Assembly: GCF_024166365.1 (NCBI RefSeq)
Contig: NC_064821.1
Location: 47,333,093-47,397,092 of the forward strand
Length of the DNA: 64,000 bases
From: Elephas maximus indicus
Taxonomy: Eukaryota > Chordata > Mammalia > Proboscidea > Elephantidae
Direction of reading: 5' to 3'
Shown here: positions 21,718 through 33,316 of the stretch, piece by piece
How the letters are laid out: every line of letters starts with the position of its first letter
Position numbering within the stretch: position 1 is the stretch's first letter
Program-made: the position numbers and the translations under genes
The notes under the pieces: generated by a model
What the model saw: the letters and a program-made list of their open reading frames with translations, nothing else
Databases searched by the model: none
What the model was told of the DNA's origin: nothing

Positions 21718-21880
21718 CCAATAAACCTGTTGCCATCAAGCCATAATGACTGTATAGGATAGAGCAGAAATGCCCTATAGGGTTTCCAATGAGTGGCTGG
21801 TGGATTTGAGCTGCCAATCTTTTGACCTTCCGGTTAGTAGCTGTAGTTCTTAACCACTGCACCTCCAGTGCTTCGATATG
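21718..21880 (-). mobile_element. AfroSINE, short type
   Basis: AATAAACCTGTTGCCATCAA to CTTAACCACTGCACCTCCAG. GATATG lies on both sides. Confidence 0.9.
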
Positions 21881-21909
21881 TCGGTAGGTTTTATTAAAAA
21901 AAAAAAAAA

Positions 21910-22345
21910 ATTTACAGTCATCTGCCACATACCCACAATGCCCATTTGGACGATGCCTGACTGCGTATATATCTGTGGTCCCAACCCCCGTAAAGCCTAT
22001 TATATCAAAAATTCAAGATATATAAATGGTTTATTATAACAAATGGGTGCCACTTTGTGACACACATCAAAATATTATTATTACTGTATTATTATGTTAA
22101 AGATGTTTCAGTGTATCTGAAAGTATTTAATGTTTTTCATGCATAGAAAGGTACACTATATACTGTACACTAAGACAGACATTTGGATAACTGACGTTAG
22201 ATATGAACCGTACCTGTCCTGACTTACGTACAAATTCGACTTAAAGAAGACAGAATTAGAAATGGAACTTGTTTGTAATCTGGGGACTGCCTGTATATAA
22301 TATGGTGTTCATACAATGTCCAAGTCACATAATGCCCTATTTCAC
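21910..22345. repeat. Probable Tigger-like DNA transposon remnant(s)
   Basis: CAGTCATCTGCCACATACCC near the left and CTTACGTACAAATTCGACTT...CTGGGGACTGCCTGTAT near 22,230-22,295 resemble non-autonomous Tigger ends. No transposase reading frame is visible. Confidence 0.4.
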
Positions 22346-22400
22346 ATATATCTATACACACGCACACACACACTTATATATATATATCATGTGTCTGTGT
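22340..22400. repeat. Microsatellite (CA/TA/GT)
   Basis: ACACACGCACACACACAC then TATATATATAT and TGTGTCTGTGTGCGTGTG. Confidence 0.85.
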
Positions 22401-23620
22401 GCGTGTGATTTCTGGAGACTTTTTTTTAGCAGGAGTGGCAGGAGGCACACATGCTAGGCTGCCTGTGGAGGAAATTTCCATAACTCTCCATAGCCCTATC
22501 ACATTACATTCCTGGCTGTGGCCTATCAAAGAGTAGTCTTGCATCCTGGGAATAATATGGTGTTATTTCGTTCTGGTTGAAGTTCAAGCTGACAGGAAAA
22601 GAGACCTACCAACATCAGAGCAGGAGTTACCAGAAAAGGAGTTAAAAATATATCCTCAAAATCAGGTTATCAAATTTGAGAAGAAAATCTTTCAGTTAAA
22701 TTCCCACATAGAACCAGTTGTGGAAAGGTGAAGTGATAAACAATTCCAGAAAACACATATGGACTTCTAAATCAGCCACAACTTGTCTCAGTACACACTG
22801 ATGTCTAAATAATACAGCAAAGCTTTCTGTGCAGCTCAGGGTGTGGCATTTATGTATGATTCACAAAGAATAATATGAGTTCGTATAGATGGAAATGGGC
22901 ATTTGGGCGGGGATTAAGCAAGGACAGATTTACAATGCATGCTGGGTGAATGATAACACCTCTTTTTTGCCTATACCAAGGCTGGTCAGAGAAAACTCCG
23001 TTTCCAGAAAACTGCCTTTTTGTGATTACTGAATTCATGGAATCATTAAATCATATAACTTAAGAAAAATTACATTGCTGGAAGTTGTTCATAGACTAAT
23101 ATTCCAGGTTTCAGTGGGAGAACAAAAAATTCAAATAAGCATTTCAATTGAGTAAATCAATTTCTTTATCAGATTCTTATAAACGACCAGATGCCAAATG
23201 ACAGTATATTATTGTTAAAGTCTGTGGATTCTTGTGAAAGGAACAATCGAACTGATTCAGCATCATCACTAGGGTTGGAAGAAAAAAAAAAATTTAGCTT
23301 CCAAAACAAAAACAAAAACAGATTTCTGGCTGCTGGCCTCAGAACCCTCCTACACAGCTGATGTTACTGACAAGATCAACAACTGTTGGCTTACAGGCTC
23401 CCACACTGCAGCTTTCATCAATAAGCCACTGATCAGTCAATGCCGGTCCCAATTCCAATTCCAGTGACAGTGGCTTTCCCCCTTCGCTCTGTGCAAATGA
23501 CCTTTCTTTTAAACTAGATCTCTTGGTTCTAATGATATCACACAAAAATATTTCAGTGTGTCCCAGCAGAGTGCCTGACAAGTAGCGAGTTTCTGATAAT
23601 TGGTAGCTGTTAATACTGTT
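22401..23620. other. Unassigned intergenic sequence
   Basis: No exon-like structure or repeat family recognised; short A-runs near 23,280-23,320 only. Confidence 0.5.
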
Positions 23621-23623
23621 AAA

Positions 23624-23828
23624 GGAGCCCTGGTGGTGCAGTGCTTAAGCGCTCAGCTGCTAACCAAAAGGCTGGTGGAAAAGGCTGGTGGTTTGAACTC
23701 ACGAGCCACTCCGAGGAGAAAGATGTGGCAGCCTGCTTCTGTAAAGATTTACAGCCTTGGAAACTCCATGGGGCAGTTCTACCCTGCCCTATAGGGTTGA
23801 TAATTGATTTGATGGCAATGGGTTTCAA
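23624..23828 (+). mobile_element. AfroSINE, long type, with 13-bp internal duplication
   Basis: GGAGCCCTGGTGGTGCAGTG head. AAGGCTGGTGG appears twice in tandem near 23,667-23,692, between the A and B boxes. Middle TGTAAAGATTTACAGCCTTG. Confidence 0.93.
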
Positions 23829-24942
23829 TTTTATTAAACCAAAGATACCTGCTAACAAGCTAAATTAACCAGAATTCCATGCCATGAGACAAGTAGCAAG
23901 ATAAAGCTACATTGTGGAAAGGATAATACACCACCATTTAGATGCGTTGTTATTTTGCTTTTTTGCACGCCGAATCTCCGAATCTCCGGTAGCACCAAGT
24001 AGGTTTCTGCCTGGACTAAGTTAGAGGGGCCAATGGGAAGCTGTGATGTAAAAACAAAAAAGGTTGGGCTTGGAACTTTTATGGGAAAATAAAATAGTGG
24101 CAATGCTTTAAGAAAAAAGCACTAGCTTATTAAATGGTCTCTTGTTTTCTTTGGAATGTGATTATTATAATTTGTACTGAAATGACGCACTGGAGCTTTG
24201 AGGTGCCTTCCCCACCCCCGACCTCGTCATTGGCAGTGAGAATTGCATCGGCGCTATCTTCACAGTTCTTGGACCATGTGAGCACAGGCCACCTGCGTTC
24301 TTCTAAACACTCAGACATGTAATTAGAGGCTCTGGGCTGGGATGATGTGGTGCACAGACAAGTCTTATCATGTGCCTGGGCTGCTGTGGGTGCATGGCGC
24401 TGCCTCTGCAGCCTGGAGCCGGAGAAGCTGCCCTCAGAGCTGAACAGAGGCTCTGGTTACTCACTCAACTGAAGGAACGGTCACCTGGCTTCTGCTCAGC
24501 CTAGAACATCCATCAATGACTAAACAGAAACACCGCGTACAGGAACACTGGTTCATTCAAGAACAGGAGGCCAGCCAGGAATTCAAAACAGACAAAATGC
24601 AGCTTCCTGTGTGCTGTGCCTAAGGCTGCTCAGAGGCACCTAGGAGGAAGGCTCCGGGCACAGGCCAGGAAGACACGACTCATGCCGCCTTGCACAAGAT
24701 GGGAGTGGTCCACAGTCATGCTGTCTCAGGGGAAGGCACCGGACTAAACCCTCATCGCTGTAAAATGAAGAAATACATGTGAAGCATGTGATTAAGTTTA
24801 TTTGACGTGGCTCCAAAGTTGTTTCCAATGAACGGAGGTGCTTCCTTTCTACACAAGAGCATAAATGTCAAGTTAACTGATAAAATTACATTCCTAAGGA
24901 CAGATCCCTTGATTACAGCAGTAAATTCTTTTTTTACTTACC
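23829..24942. other. Unassigned intergenic sequence
   Basis: GC-richer around 24,340-24,730. No recognisable gene; ORFs are short. Confidence 0.5.
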
Positions 24943-25161
24943 CAAAAAACCAAACGGATTGCTGTGAGTTGCTTCTGACTCATAAAACTCATAGTGACCC
25001 TATAAAGGACAGAGAAGAACTGCCCCATAGGGTTTCCAAGGCTATAAATCTTCACAGAAGCAGACTGCCACATCTTTCTCCTGAGGAGTGGCTGGTGGGT
25101 TCGAACTCCCGACCTTTCGGTTAGCTGCCGAGTGCTTAACCATGGCACTACTAGGTCTCCT
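24943..25161 (-). mobile_element. AfroSINE, long type
   Basis: AAAAACCAAACGGATTGCTG to AACCATGGCACTACTAGGTC. CTCATAAAACTCATAGTGAC includes a small tandem duplication in the tail region. Confidence 0.92.
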
Positions 25162-26329
25162 ACTTTTGTACTTGGCCAGGGGAGGGGGGGGAAACAGATT
25201 TGTGTTTCTTCACAGATGCTGTGGTAGTGAACTTGTGCTCCCAACTACAGGTTTACTTGCTTGGGGTTCCTGGGAGGCTTCTGGAATCACAGGGCGAGAG
25301 ATGACGGCATGAGAGAGGCATGCTAAGCCCAATAGTGTGATAGCAGCTCCCCTACCAGGCAGGTGAAAGCTAGTATTTGGAACAACCCTTTCCATCCCTT
25401 CCACACGCCCTTCTCCACACCCAAACCCACCCACTGCTCTGTGTGGATAGGCGTTGAGGAGCACATGATAGTCACATGGCTGCTCTGATGTGATTTCCTC
25501 AGGTATAGAGAAACATACACGCTAAGTAAACCCTTTGCCACTCTGAATTCTGGGCAGATAACATGAAAACAGAGATGAGCTTGTTTAAACACGCTCCAGT
25601 AATAGATTCTCAGTGGCTCAGACAGAAGTATCTTGAAGTTCAATACATTCAAGTGAAAAGAAATCATGAAAACTTACAACCTCACAACAATCAAATTGCA
25701 TTAGACATGCCTAAATCATATTTTCATTTAGTTACAAGCAGCAAAAGGTGAGGCTGACCAAGTTTGGACATATTTGAGCCTTCTACTCTTTTCTATCTCT
25801 CCTCTCCTCTTCTCTCTCCATTTACCCCAAATAAAATCCAAAATCTTCTGTCTTAAAAGTGTATGGCTCACATGTGGAGAGAAAAAGGGCCAGAATTTGT
25901 GAAATGACCTAGTCTGCAAAGAAAACAAGTTCCAGTGTATTTTAGCTTAAACCAGACTTATTTTCTCAACAACAAGAATACTGCCAACCTTTAGTACTGG
26001 GTTAGGAGTTTGCACTTTTACTCCTGGCTTGTCTGAAGGCCTTTAAGGAACCCTCATTCATGAATCCTTAAAGTTTAGTGTCTTTACTAGAGCTAGTACA
26101 AATTAATCTTGCAGATCAAAGTGAACATGCATCAGTCTTAACTACCATTACCGTAACATACAAATACTTACATGGCAACATTTTTAAATTCTTATCAATT
26201 TTTTTACAAAATGCCTAACAGAATGCCAAAATTAATTTTTTAATTAATTAAAAAAATAAGAGCTAACTAAGCCCATTTTGATAGTAGCGATTTCTAAGTG
26301 AAATACTATATAAGAGTATTTCAGGTCAA
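25162..26329. other. Unassigned intergenic sequence
   Basis: C/T-rich tract near 25,790-25,820. No gene or repeat recognised. Confidence 0.5.
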
Positions 26330-26640
26330 TTGCCAAGGTCAATTTCCTGGTTTTAATAACATACTATAGTTATGCAGGAAACCCTGGTGGCATAGTGGTT
26401 AAGTGCTACAGCTGCTAACCAAAAAGTTGGCAGTTCGAATCTGCCAGGCGCTCTTTGGAAACCCTGTGGGGCAGTTCTGCTCTGTCCCGTAGGGCCGCTA
26501 CGAGTTGGAATCGACTCAAAGGCAACACGTACGGGTATAGCTATGCAAGATGCTGTCATTGGGGGGAACTGGGTGATGGGTACAGGGGACCTCTCTGCAC
26601 TATTTTTGAAACTTATTGTGAGTCTGTAATTATTTAAAAA
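26330..26640 (+). repeat. L1 3' end, split by an AfroSINE
   Basis: CTGGTTTTAATAACATACTA before the SINE, and GGGGGGAACTGGGTGATGGG with TGCACTATTTTTGAAAC after it, form a sense L1 3'UTR ending in an A-run. Confidence 0.7.
26377..26535 (+). mobile_element. AfroSINE, short type, with 12-bp TSD
   Basis: TATAGTTATGCA at 26,365-26,376 and TATAGCTATGCA at 26,536-26,547. Head GGAAACCCTGGTGGCATAGT, tail CTACGAGTTGGAATCGACTC. Confidence 0.95.
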
Positions 26641-27159
26641 AAAAAATTTTTTTTAAACTATGTATGAAATACTGTGCTAGGAGCTTACTCATTATTAAGA
26701 AAAACTCTATACCCCCTAAAACTATAAATTATGTGATGAAATTAAGAACTAAAATGGAGAATAGCTTTATATATATTTTGTATTCTTGAACCAGTAGACA
26801 TATGAATATAGTTTTCTAGTCAATTATGAATTGCCCTAGAAGACTTTATGGGCCTCTTTGCTTGATAGAGCCCCTAGCAGTAAAGAAATGTCCTCTTAGC
26901 TAAAGATAGTTCTTAGTTCATAACAGAGTTAATATAAACTACCCCTTGAGATCTAGAGAAGTAAGCAACATATAAGCATTATTACACTGCATTAGTAGAC
27001 TTCACATTTTTGGAATTTATTAAAATAAGAGGGTAGGCAACACCTACTTGATCATTGCCACATCATAAGACTTGACTTACATGTAAAATATTATCCCAAT
27101 TTTGAACTGATGTACAAATGAGCTCTCTTGACTCCAGCTTCTGCTTCCTGCAGTGAAAC
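26641..27159. other. Unassigned AT-rich sequence
   Basis: No gene or clear repeat seen. Confidence 0.45.
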
Positions 27160-27345
27160 AGTGATAGGAAATGTTGGATATGTTTACTATTGTGAAGTGT
27201 TCTGGTATGGCCTCATTTATTTTGACGAGGTAAGTGAGGCTCAGGGAGGTTGAGTCCTTCTTGTAGAATGTGAGTGGGAGGCTGAGACTGGAGCCTCAAT
27301 TTCCTGACTTCTAGGCCTGAATTTGCTACTCGGTGCTACCTCAGT
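27160..27345 (+). repeat. MIR
   Basis: CGAGGTAAGTGAGGCTCAGG and GGTTGAGTCCTTCTTG are the MIR core; flanking text extends it both ways. Confidence 0.7.
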
Positions 27346-27944
27346 CTTTAGGATACAGGGAACTCATTAGCTATGAAGTGGCAGCTAACAGACAGCTGTT
27401 TTCCCATTGGCACCTGTCTGAGCAACAGCTAAGAGTGTCACAAAGACCTGGGCTGACCTCCACCAGGAGAACTGTTTAGAACTCCATTTGCTGTGTTGGT
27501 TCAGAGGAGAGTTGGGAAATAGTGTTACAGGCGTGTTCTAGCAGTGTGGTATTAGTGTGACAGCTGGGCATATTTGCTTGGCCAGGAAAAATGTTTTAAA
27601 CAGTATATTTTTACAGAATCAATTTTATGAAGGCAAGAGGGAAGGAAATAGGCACCAAGTGAAAGATATTCTTGACCACAATACAAAGAAAAGGCAGTGA
27701 AGGGAAAAAAGAGGCAAAAAATATGAGCTGTAGGTAAAGGAAGAGGAGAAAGTCCCGCATTCAGACCTTCAATTGACGTGGTTTTTAGAGCACCCCTGTG
27801 CCAGGCAGTGCCAGGCACTAAGGATCAGGGGATGGGAGCCTGTTCCTGGGCTCCTTGGGCTTTGCTCTTTCAAAAGGTTGGAGAGTGTACACTGGCTTTA
27901 GAGTACTATTGGTCTCAATTCCACTGCTGTTTCTACATCCTGAG
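27346..27944. other. Unassigned intergenic sequence
   Basis: Low-information DNA; no ORF with family features. Confidence 0.45.
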
Positions 27945-28520
27945 TATCCTCAAAAAACCATCCACCTCTCTCCATCTCCACTGCCAAGCACTCGGATCTC
28001 TGCTCTGGACTACAATAGCCTCCATCCTTCAGTCTCCCCAATTCCTTTTCTTCTCTCCGATCTATTCTCCACACAAGAGCCAGTCATATTTTCCAAACCA
28101 TCTGATCATATCACATGCCTGCTGAACACCTCTGATAGCTTCCACCACCCTCATCCATTGCCAGTCCTGCTCCACAGTGGCTTTCAGCCTCTAGACAATG
28201 CCCAACATTTTCCTGCATTAGGGTCTCTCACACATACTCTTTTCTGTACCTGGTAATGCTCCTCCCTTTCCATTCCCCTGCCCCCCTTCGGTTATCTTCT
28301 AACCCTTCAGATCTTATTAAATACTATGTCAGAGAGGTGAGGACCCTTTGTTATTCTGTCACTGCCGCTATTCATGGCCTTTGTAGCAGTCATCATGAAT
28401 TGTAATTATGTACTGCCAAATTCCATAAGGGCAAGGGCTGGGTCTGTTTGTCCGAGATCTAGTATGTGGTTGATATCCAAATGTCTGTTCAATAAATTCC
28501 CCAAGACTATTTCTTAATCT
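27945..28520 (+). repeat. L2 LINE, 3' part
   Basis: CTCTGGACTACAATAGCCTC, CTATTCTCCACACAAGAGCC, GATCATATCACATGCCTGCT and the end AATGTCTGTTCAATAAAT follow the L2 3' order. Heavily diverged, no ORF. Confidence 0.75.
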
Positions 28521-28703
28521 GTAAAATGCCAGAAATAATAACCGGTTTTCAGGGTGATTGTGAATAACGTGATCACAAAACAATTAATATATATTTGACC
28601 CTTACTATTTTTTTTTTTTATTAGCCAGTTCTGTGATTTATATGCAGATGTCACAAAATAATTCCACATCATAGGTATGTATTATCACCGCCTCACCCTG
28701 CAA

Positions 28704-28900
28704 GGAGTGCCAGTGGTGCAGTGGTTAAGTGCTCAGCTGCTAACCAAAAGGTTGGCAGTTCAAACGCACCAGCTAGTCTGTGAGAGAAAGATGTGGCAGT
28801 CTGCTTCTGTAAAGATTACAGCCCTGAAAACTCTATAGGGCAGTTCTACTCTGTCCTATAGGGCTGTTATGAGTCAGAACAGACTCGATAGCAAAAGGTA
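28704..28900 (+). mobile_element. AfroSINE, long type
   Basis: GGAGTGCCAGTGGTGCAGTG head, TGTAAAGATTACAGCCCTG middle, TATGAGTCAGAACAGACTCG tail. It abuts the ERV-L LTR. Confidence 0.93.
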
Positions 28901-28908
28901 TCACCCCC

Positions 28909-29412
28909 TGTCTTAGGATGGGTTCTCTAGACGAACAAAACCAGTGAAATGTGTAAAGAGAGAGAGAGATTTATTTCAAGGAAATGGCTCATGCAGATGT
29001 GGAGGCTGGCAACTCCCAAATCCATGAGTCAAGTATCAGGCTAGAGGCTTCTCCTGACTCACGTGATTGCAACGGCTGACAAATCCAAAATCAGCAGGTC
29101 AGATGGCAGGCAGATGGCTCATGGGGCTGCGGGAGCTGGTGAACCCCACAATTTGCAGGTTAGATGGCAGGCTGCTGGCTCACACTCCGAGAACTGGAGG
29201 TTAGAGGATGATGATTTGGATGGAGGATCGAGAGAAGGCAAGCTTTGCAAGAACATCCATATATATTGTATGCAGGCAACACACCCAAGGGAACTCCCCT
29301 TTCAATGCTTGGCTGCTCACATCAAATAACAAAATGGAGGGTGATTACATAATGTCTGCCAAATCACTGAGAATCATGGCCTAGCCAAGTTCACACGTAA
29401 CGTTAACCCTCA
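28909..29412 (-). mobile_element. ERV-L 3' LTR
   Basis: On the minus strand it starts TGAGGGTTAACGTTACGTGT and ends CCATCCTAAGACA. It is preceded by a purine-rich AAGGGGTGGACTA, a fitting polypurine tract. Same family as 2,221-2,880. Confidence 0.8.
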
Positions 29413-29622
29413 TAGTCCACCCCTTGTCAACCTGGAACCTGTACATAGCTCCTTAAACCATACAGAATCTCTAAATAAAGATATGATAAAGTCATACTTG
29501 TACCTAACATGATACAACTAACATGCGTACAACCGAAAATGCACTAGCCCTGTTTACATCTTATGTTTTATAATAAGTAACGGAATAAAGGAGGGAAGAA
29601 AACAAAGATATTTGCTGTATAC

Positions 29623-29646
29623 ATACTTACATATATATGTAAGTAT
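29623..29646. repeat. Perfect 24-bp palindrome in TA-rich microsatellite
   Basis: The half ATACTTACATAT is followed directly by its reverse complement. It lies in a TA/CA-rich tract (about 29,610-29,680) within the ERV-L 3' internal part. Confidence 0.8.
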
Positions 29647-29808
29647 ACATATATATATGTGTGCACATATACATGTATAACAGAACAAGGAAAAAATACT
29701 GAAAACAATTACAGTCCTCATTTCTGCAATTGGTCATGTCATAGCTGGCATATAGAACTACCTTCTTCCACTACCCATTCCATGTTCCATTTGCCCTCAG
29801 CAAGCACC

Positions 29809-30054
29809 TCAGCTGCTCATGGTTCTATGCCTTGGCAGGGTGATCCAAACCTTCATTCCTGAAGGATCTCGGCCATTAGTTGTCATGTTGGAATTGAGTT
29901 GCTGTAGTTTTCCATTGACTTTAATCACAGGGCATGGTAGTACTAAGAAACGGCCTAAAAGGTCTCCTGTATTCCAGGTATACACTTCTTTATCTCCATT
30001 ATATGACATCAGTCTGATTTCCCCTTGGTAGTCAGGATCAATCACATCAGCCAA
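29809..30054 (-). pseudogene. ERV-L dUTPase-like remnant
   Basis: In retroviruses that have it, dUTPase lowers dUTP during reverse transcription. Here an open piece of 81 codons keeps the C-terminal pol features (VIDPDYQGEI, the usual dUTPase motif-3 area, then LLGRFLVLP). The N-terminal motifs lie upstream in broken frame. Not functional. Confidence 0.75.
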
Positions 30055-30405
30055 TACAGTAACTCACTTCTTTGCCTGTTGATCCAGAGGCATGAGGAGC
30101 CCAAAGTGGCTGGGTGGCATCCTTAACTTCCAGTTCAATGGAATCATTGTTTGTCTCCTGGTGAGAGTATTCCTCCCTTTGGAACTAAGACCACTAGACC
30201 CACAGAGCAAAGGGTTGCAGGGACAGGAAGCAAAAATTTTGTGAGTGGGTCACTAGGGGTAATAGTGACTGGTACCAATCTCATTTCAACTCCTTGACTC
30301 CTGCACCCACAAATCCTGACTATGAGAGAAACAGCACTATATATTGGATGCTAGTTTAGAGCATATATATCCTCCTGGAGAACATTGCCCCAATGCTGCA
30401 AAGTG

Positions 30406-31038
30406 TTAGCACCTAGCTGGCACAGCTGCTTCAGGATGATGGGGAACATGGTAAGACCAGTGAATTCTGTGAGGATGGGCCCATTTCTGCACTTCATTTG
30501 CTGTGAAATGAGTTATGTGATCCAAGGCAATGCTGTATAGGATACTATGACAGTGGATAAGGCGTTTTGTAAGTCCACGGGTGATATTTTTGGCAGAAGC
30601 ATTGTGTGCTAGGAAGGCAAGTCCATATCCAGAGTAAATGTCTATCCCAGTAAGAACAAAACACTGCCCTTTCCATGAGGAAAGTAGTCCAATGTAATCA
30701 ACCTGCCACCAGGTTGTTGGCTGATCATCCCTAGGAATAGTGCCATATTGGGGACTTAGTGTTGGCCTCTGCTGCTGGCAGATTGGGTACTCGGCAGTGG
30801 CTGTAACCAAGGTGGCCTTGGTGAGTGGAAGTCCATGTTGCTGAGCCCATGCATAATCTCCAACACTGCCACCATGGCCACTTTGTTCATGAGCTCCTTG
30901 GGCAATGATAGGAGTGGCTGGGGAAAGAGGATGACTGATTTCCACAGAACGTGTCATCCTATCCACTTGATTGTTAAACTCCTCTGCTGCTGAAGTCACC
31001 CTTTGATGAGCATTCACATGAGATGCAAATATCTTCAT
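30406..31038 (-). pseudogene. ERV-L integrase remnant (210 codons)
   Basis: Integrase inserts proviral DNA. Visible are the end of the RNase H-integrase linker (SHVNAHQRVT), a zinc-binding region in which one cysteine position reads Tyr (EYPICQQQRPT), and the catalytic-core start (WWQVDYIG, GIDIYSGYGLAFLA). The second catalytic segment reads DHITHFTANE, departing from the usual DxGxHF pattern. A stop closes the frame at 30,406 before the C-terminal domain. Long for a fossil but damaged at key sites. Confidence 0.85.
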
Positions 31039-31039
31039 T

Positions 31040-31500
31040 TCTTTGGCCCATTCAATGAGGTCTATCCATATGCCTCTTCCCTATACCACCTTGTCACCAG
31101 TTTTCAAATCATGTTCTTTCCAAGTCTCTGACCATCCAGCCAAACCACTGGCCACAGCCCATGAATCAGTATACAATTGCACATCTGGCCATCTCTTTTT
31201 CCGAGCAAAATGAACAACCAGGTGCACTGCTCGAAGTTCTGCCTACTGGAAGGATTTCCCTTCATCACTGGCCTTCAGGGAGGTACCAGAAAGGGGCTTC
31301 AGTGCTGCCACTGTCCGCTTTTGAGTGGTGGACATACGCAGAAACATTTGTAAACCAGGCACAAGTTTTTTCTTCTTCTGTCAGGTAATCACAAGGAACT
31401 CCCCATGAGGCCATAAGTGCAGACTGGGAGAGGGAATGTAATGTGACTGGAGTGGGGCCCATGAGTATTTGGGCCACTTCCTCATGCAACTCACTTTTGC
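31040..31500 (-). pseudogene. ERV-L RNase H remnant
   Basis: RNase H removes the RNA strand during reverse transcription. TEEEKTCAWFTNVSAYVHHS shows the first catalytic block with Asn-Val where the family has Asp-Gly. The later block on the minus strand near 31,200-31,160 is in another frame. Broken. Confidence 0.75.
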
Positions 31501-32626
31501 CTTCAGGTCTTGCTCGAGATCAATCTTGTATATACCCCTTCCATTTAATCATGGAGTGCTGCTGTGCACATTTGACTTTGTGACTCTGTGGGTCAGAGAA
31601 TACAGTTCATGATGGGCAGCTCAGGCTGCATGGTGACTTGGTGGCCTGTGGTTTACTGTTCAGTCTCTATTAAGGCCCCGTAACAAGCCAAGAGCTGTTT
31701 CTGAAAAGGAGAGTAGTTATCTGCAGAGGATGGCAGGGCTTTGCTCCAACATCCTAAGGGTCTTCGTGATGAGTCACCAATAGGGGCCTGCTAAAGACTG
31801 CAAACAGCATCTCTATCTGCCTATGACACTTCAAGCACTATCATATCAGCCAGATCATATGGCTCAAGTGGCAGAGTGGCTTGCATGGCAGTCTGAGCCT
31901 GTGGAAGAGCCTTCTCTTGTTCTGGACCCCACTGAAAACTAGCAGCTTTTCAAGTCACTTGATAAATAGGCTGGAGTAGCACACCCAAATGAGGGATATG
32001 TTGCCTTCAAAATCCAAAGAGGCCCACCAGGCATTGTGCCTCCTTTTGAGTTGTAGGAGGGGCCAGGTACAACAACTTACCCTTTACTTTAGAAGGAATA
32101 GCTCAACATGTCCCATGCCACTGGACCCGTGGAAATTTCACTGAGGTAGAAGGCACCTGAATTTTTGTTGTGTTAATTTTCCATCCTCTAACACACAAAT
32201 GTCTTAACAATAAGTCTAGAAACATTGATACTTCTTCCTTACTAGGTCCAATCATCATAATGGCATCAGTGTAATGGACCAGTGTGACATCTTGTGGAAG
32301 GGAGAGTCGATCAAGGTCCCTGTGGTCTAAATTATGACATAGGGCTGAAGAGCTGATATACCTCTGAGGTAGGACACTGAAGGTGTATTGCTGGCAAACT
32401 ACTTCTAGTTTTGCTTCAATACTGGAATTGAGAAAAAGGCACTGGCCAGATCAATAGCTGCAAACCAAGTACCAAGAAATGTATTAATTTGCTCAAGCAG
32501 TGAAACCATATCTGGAACAGCAGCTGCAAGGAGAGTCACAACCTGGTTAAATTTTCAATAATCCACTATCATTCTCCAAGTTTCATCTGGTTTTTGCATA
32601 GGCCAAATAGGCGAGTTGAATGGGGA

Positions 32627-33216
32627 TGGCATGGATGGAATTGTGTCCCCCTAAAAAATATGTGTCAATTTAGTTAGGCCACGTGTGCTTGTCCTCCATT
32701 TCATGATTTTCCTAGGTATTATAAATCATGATCTCTGCCTGTGGTTAAAGAGGATTAGTGTGGGATGTAACACCCTTGTTCAGGCCACATTCCTGATCCA
32801 ATGTAAAAGGATTTTCCCTGACAGACTGACTTGATTTGTAAACTTTCACTTAAAGCACAATAAAAAATTATATATATATATAAAGGATTTTCCCTGCCTG
32901 CACCACCTTTTATCTTTAAAGAGATGAAAGGGAAGCAAGCAGAAAGTTGGGGACCTCAATACCACCAAGAAAGCAGCACCAGGAGTGGAGCACATCCTTT
33001 GGACCTGGGGTTCCTGTGCCTGAGAAGCTCCTCAATCACGGGAAGATTGCGGACAAGGACCTTCCTCCAGAGCTGACAGAGAGACAAAGACTTCCCCTGG
33101 AGCCAACACCCTGAATTTGGACTTGTAACCTACTAGACTGTGAGAAAATAAATTTCTCTTTGTTAAAGCCATTCACTTCTGGTATTTCTATTTAGCAGCA
33201 CTGGATGACTAAGACA
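32627..33216 (+). mobile_element. Solo LTR, MaLR-like family A, nested in ERV-L RT
   Basis: Starts TGGCATGGATGGAATTGTGT and ends CTGGATGACTAAGACA. The 5-bp flanks GGGGA and AGGGA agree but for one base, and ERV-L homology resumes without loss on the other side. Itself interrupted at 32,821-32,881. Confidence 0.85.
32821..32881 (+). mobile_element. 61-bp ultra-truncated L1 3' end with 15-bp TSD
   Basis: AAAGGATTTTCCCTG occurs at 32,806-32,820 and 32,882-32,896. The insert (TTGTAAACTTTCACTTAAAG then CAATAAAAAATT and TA repeats) matches the L1 3' end at about 12,765-12,790. Confidence 0.85.
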
Positions 33217-33316
33217 AGGGATGTGGTGAGAATCACCACCCTTGCATCCTTCAAGTCCTTGATGGTGGCAGTAATCTCTGCAATCCCTCCAGGAATATAG
33301 TATTACTTTTAGTTTA

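Noticed and set aside
22240..22320. Possible intact DNA transposon
   Set aside because: No terminal inverted repeats could be paired with confidence and no transposase frame is present.
30406..31038. 210-codon integrase frame as a possible active or captured gene
   Set aside because: The zinc-binding and catalytic positions are altered and the C-terminal domain is lost; the neighbouring pol regions are broken. Treated as a fossil.
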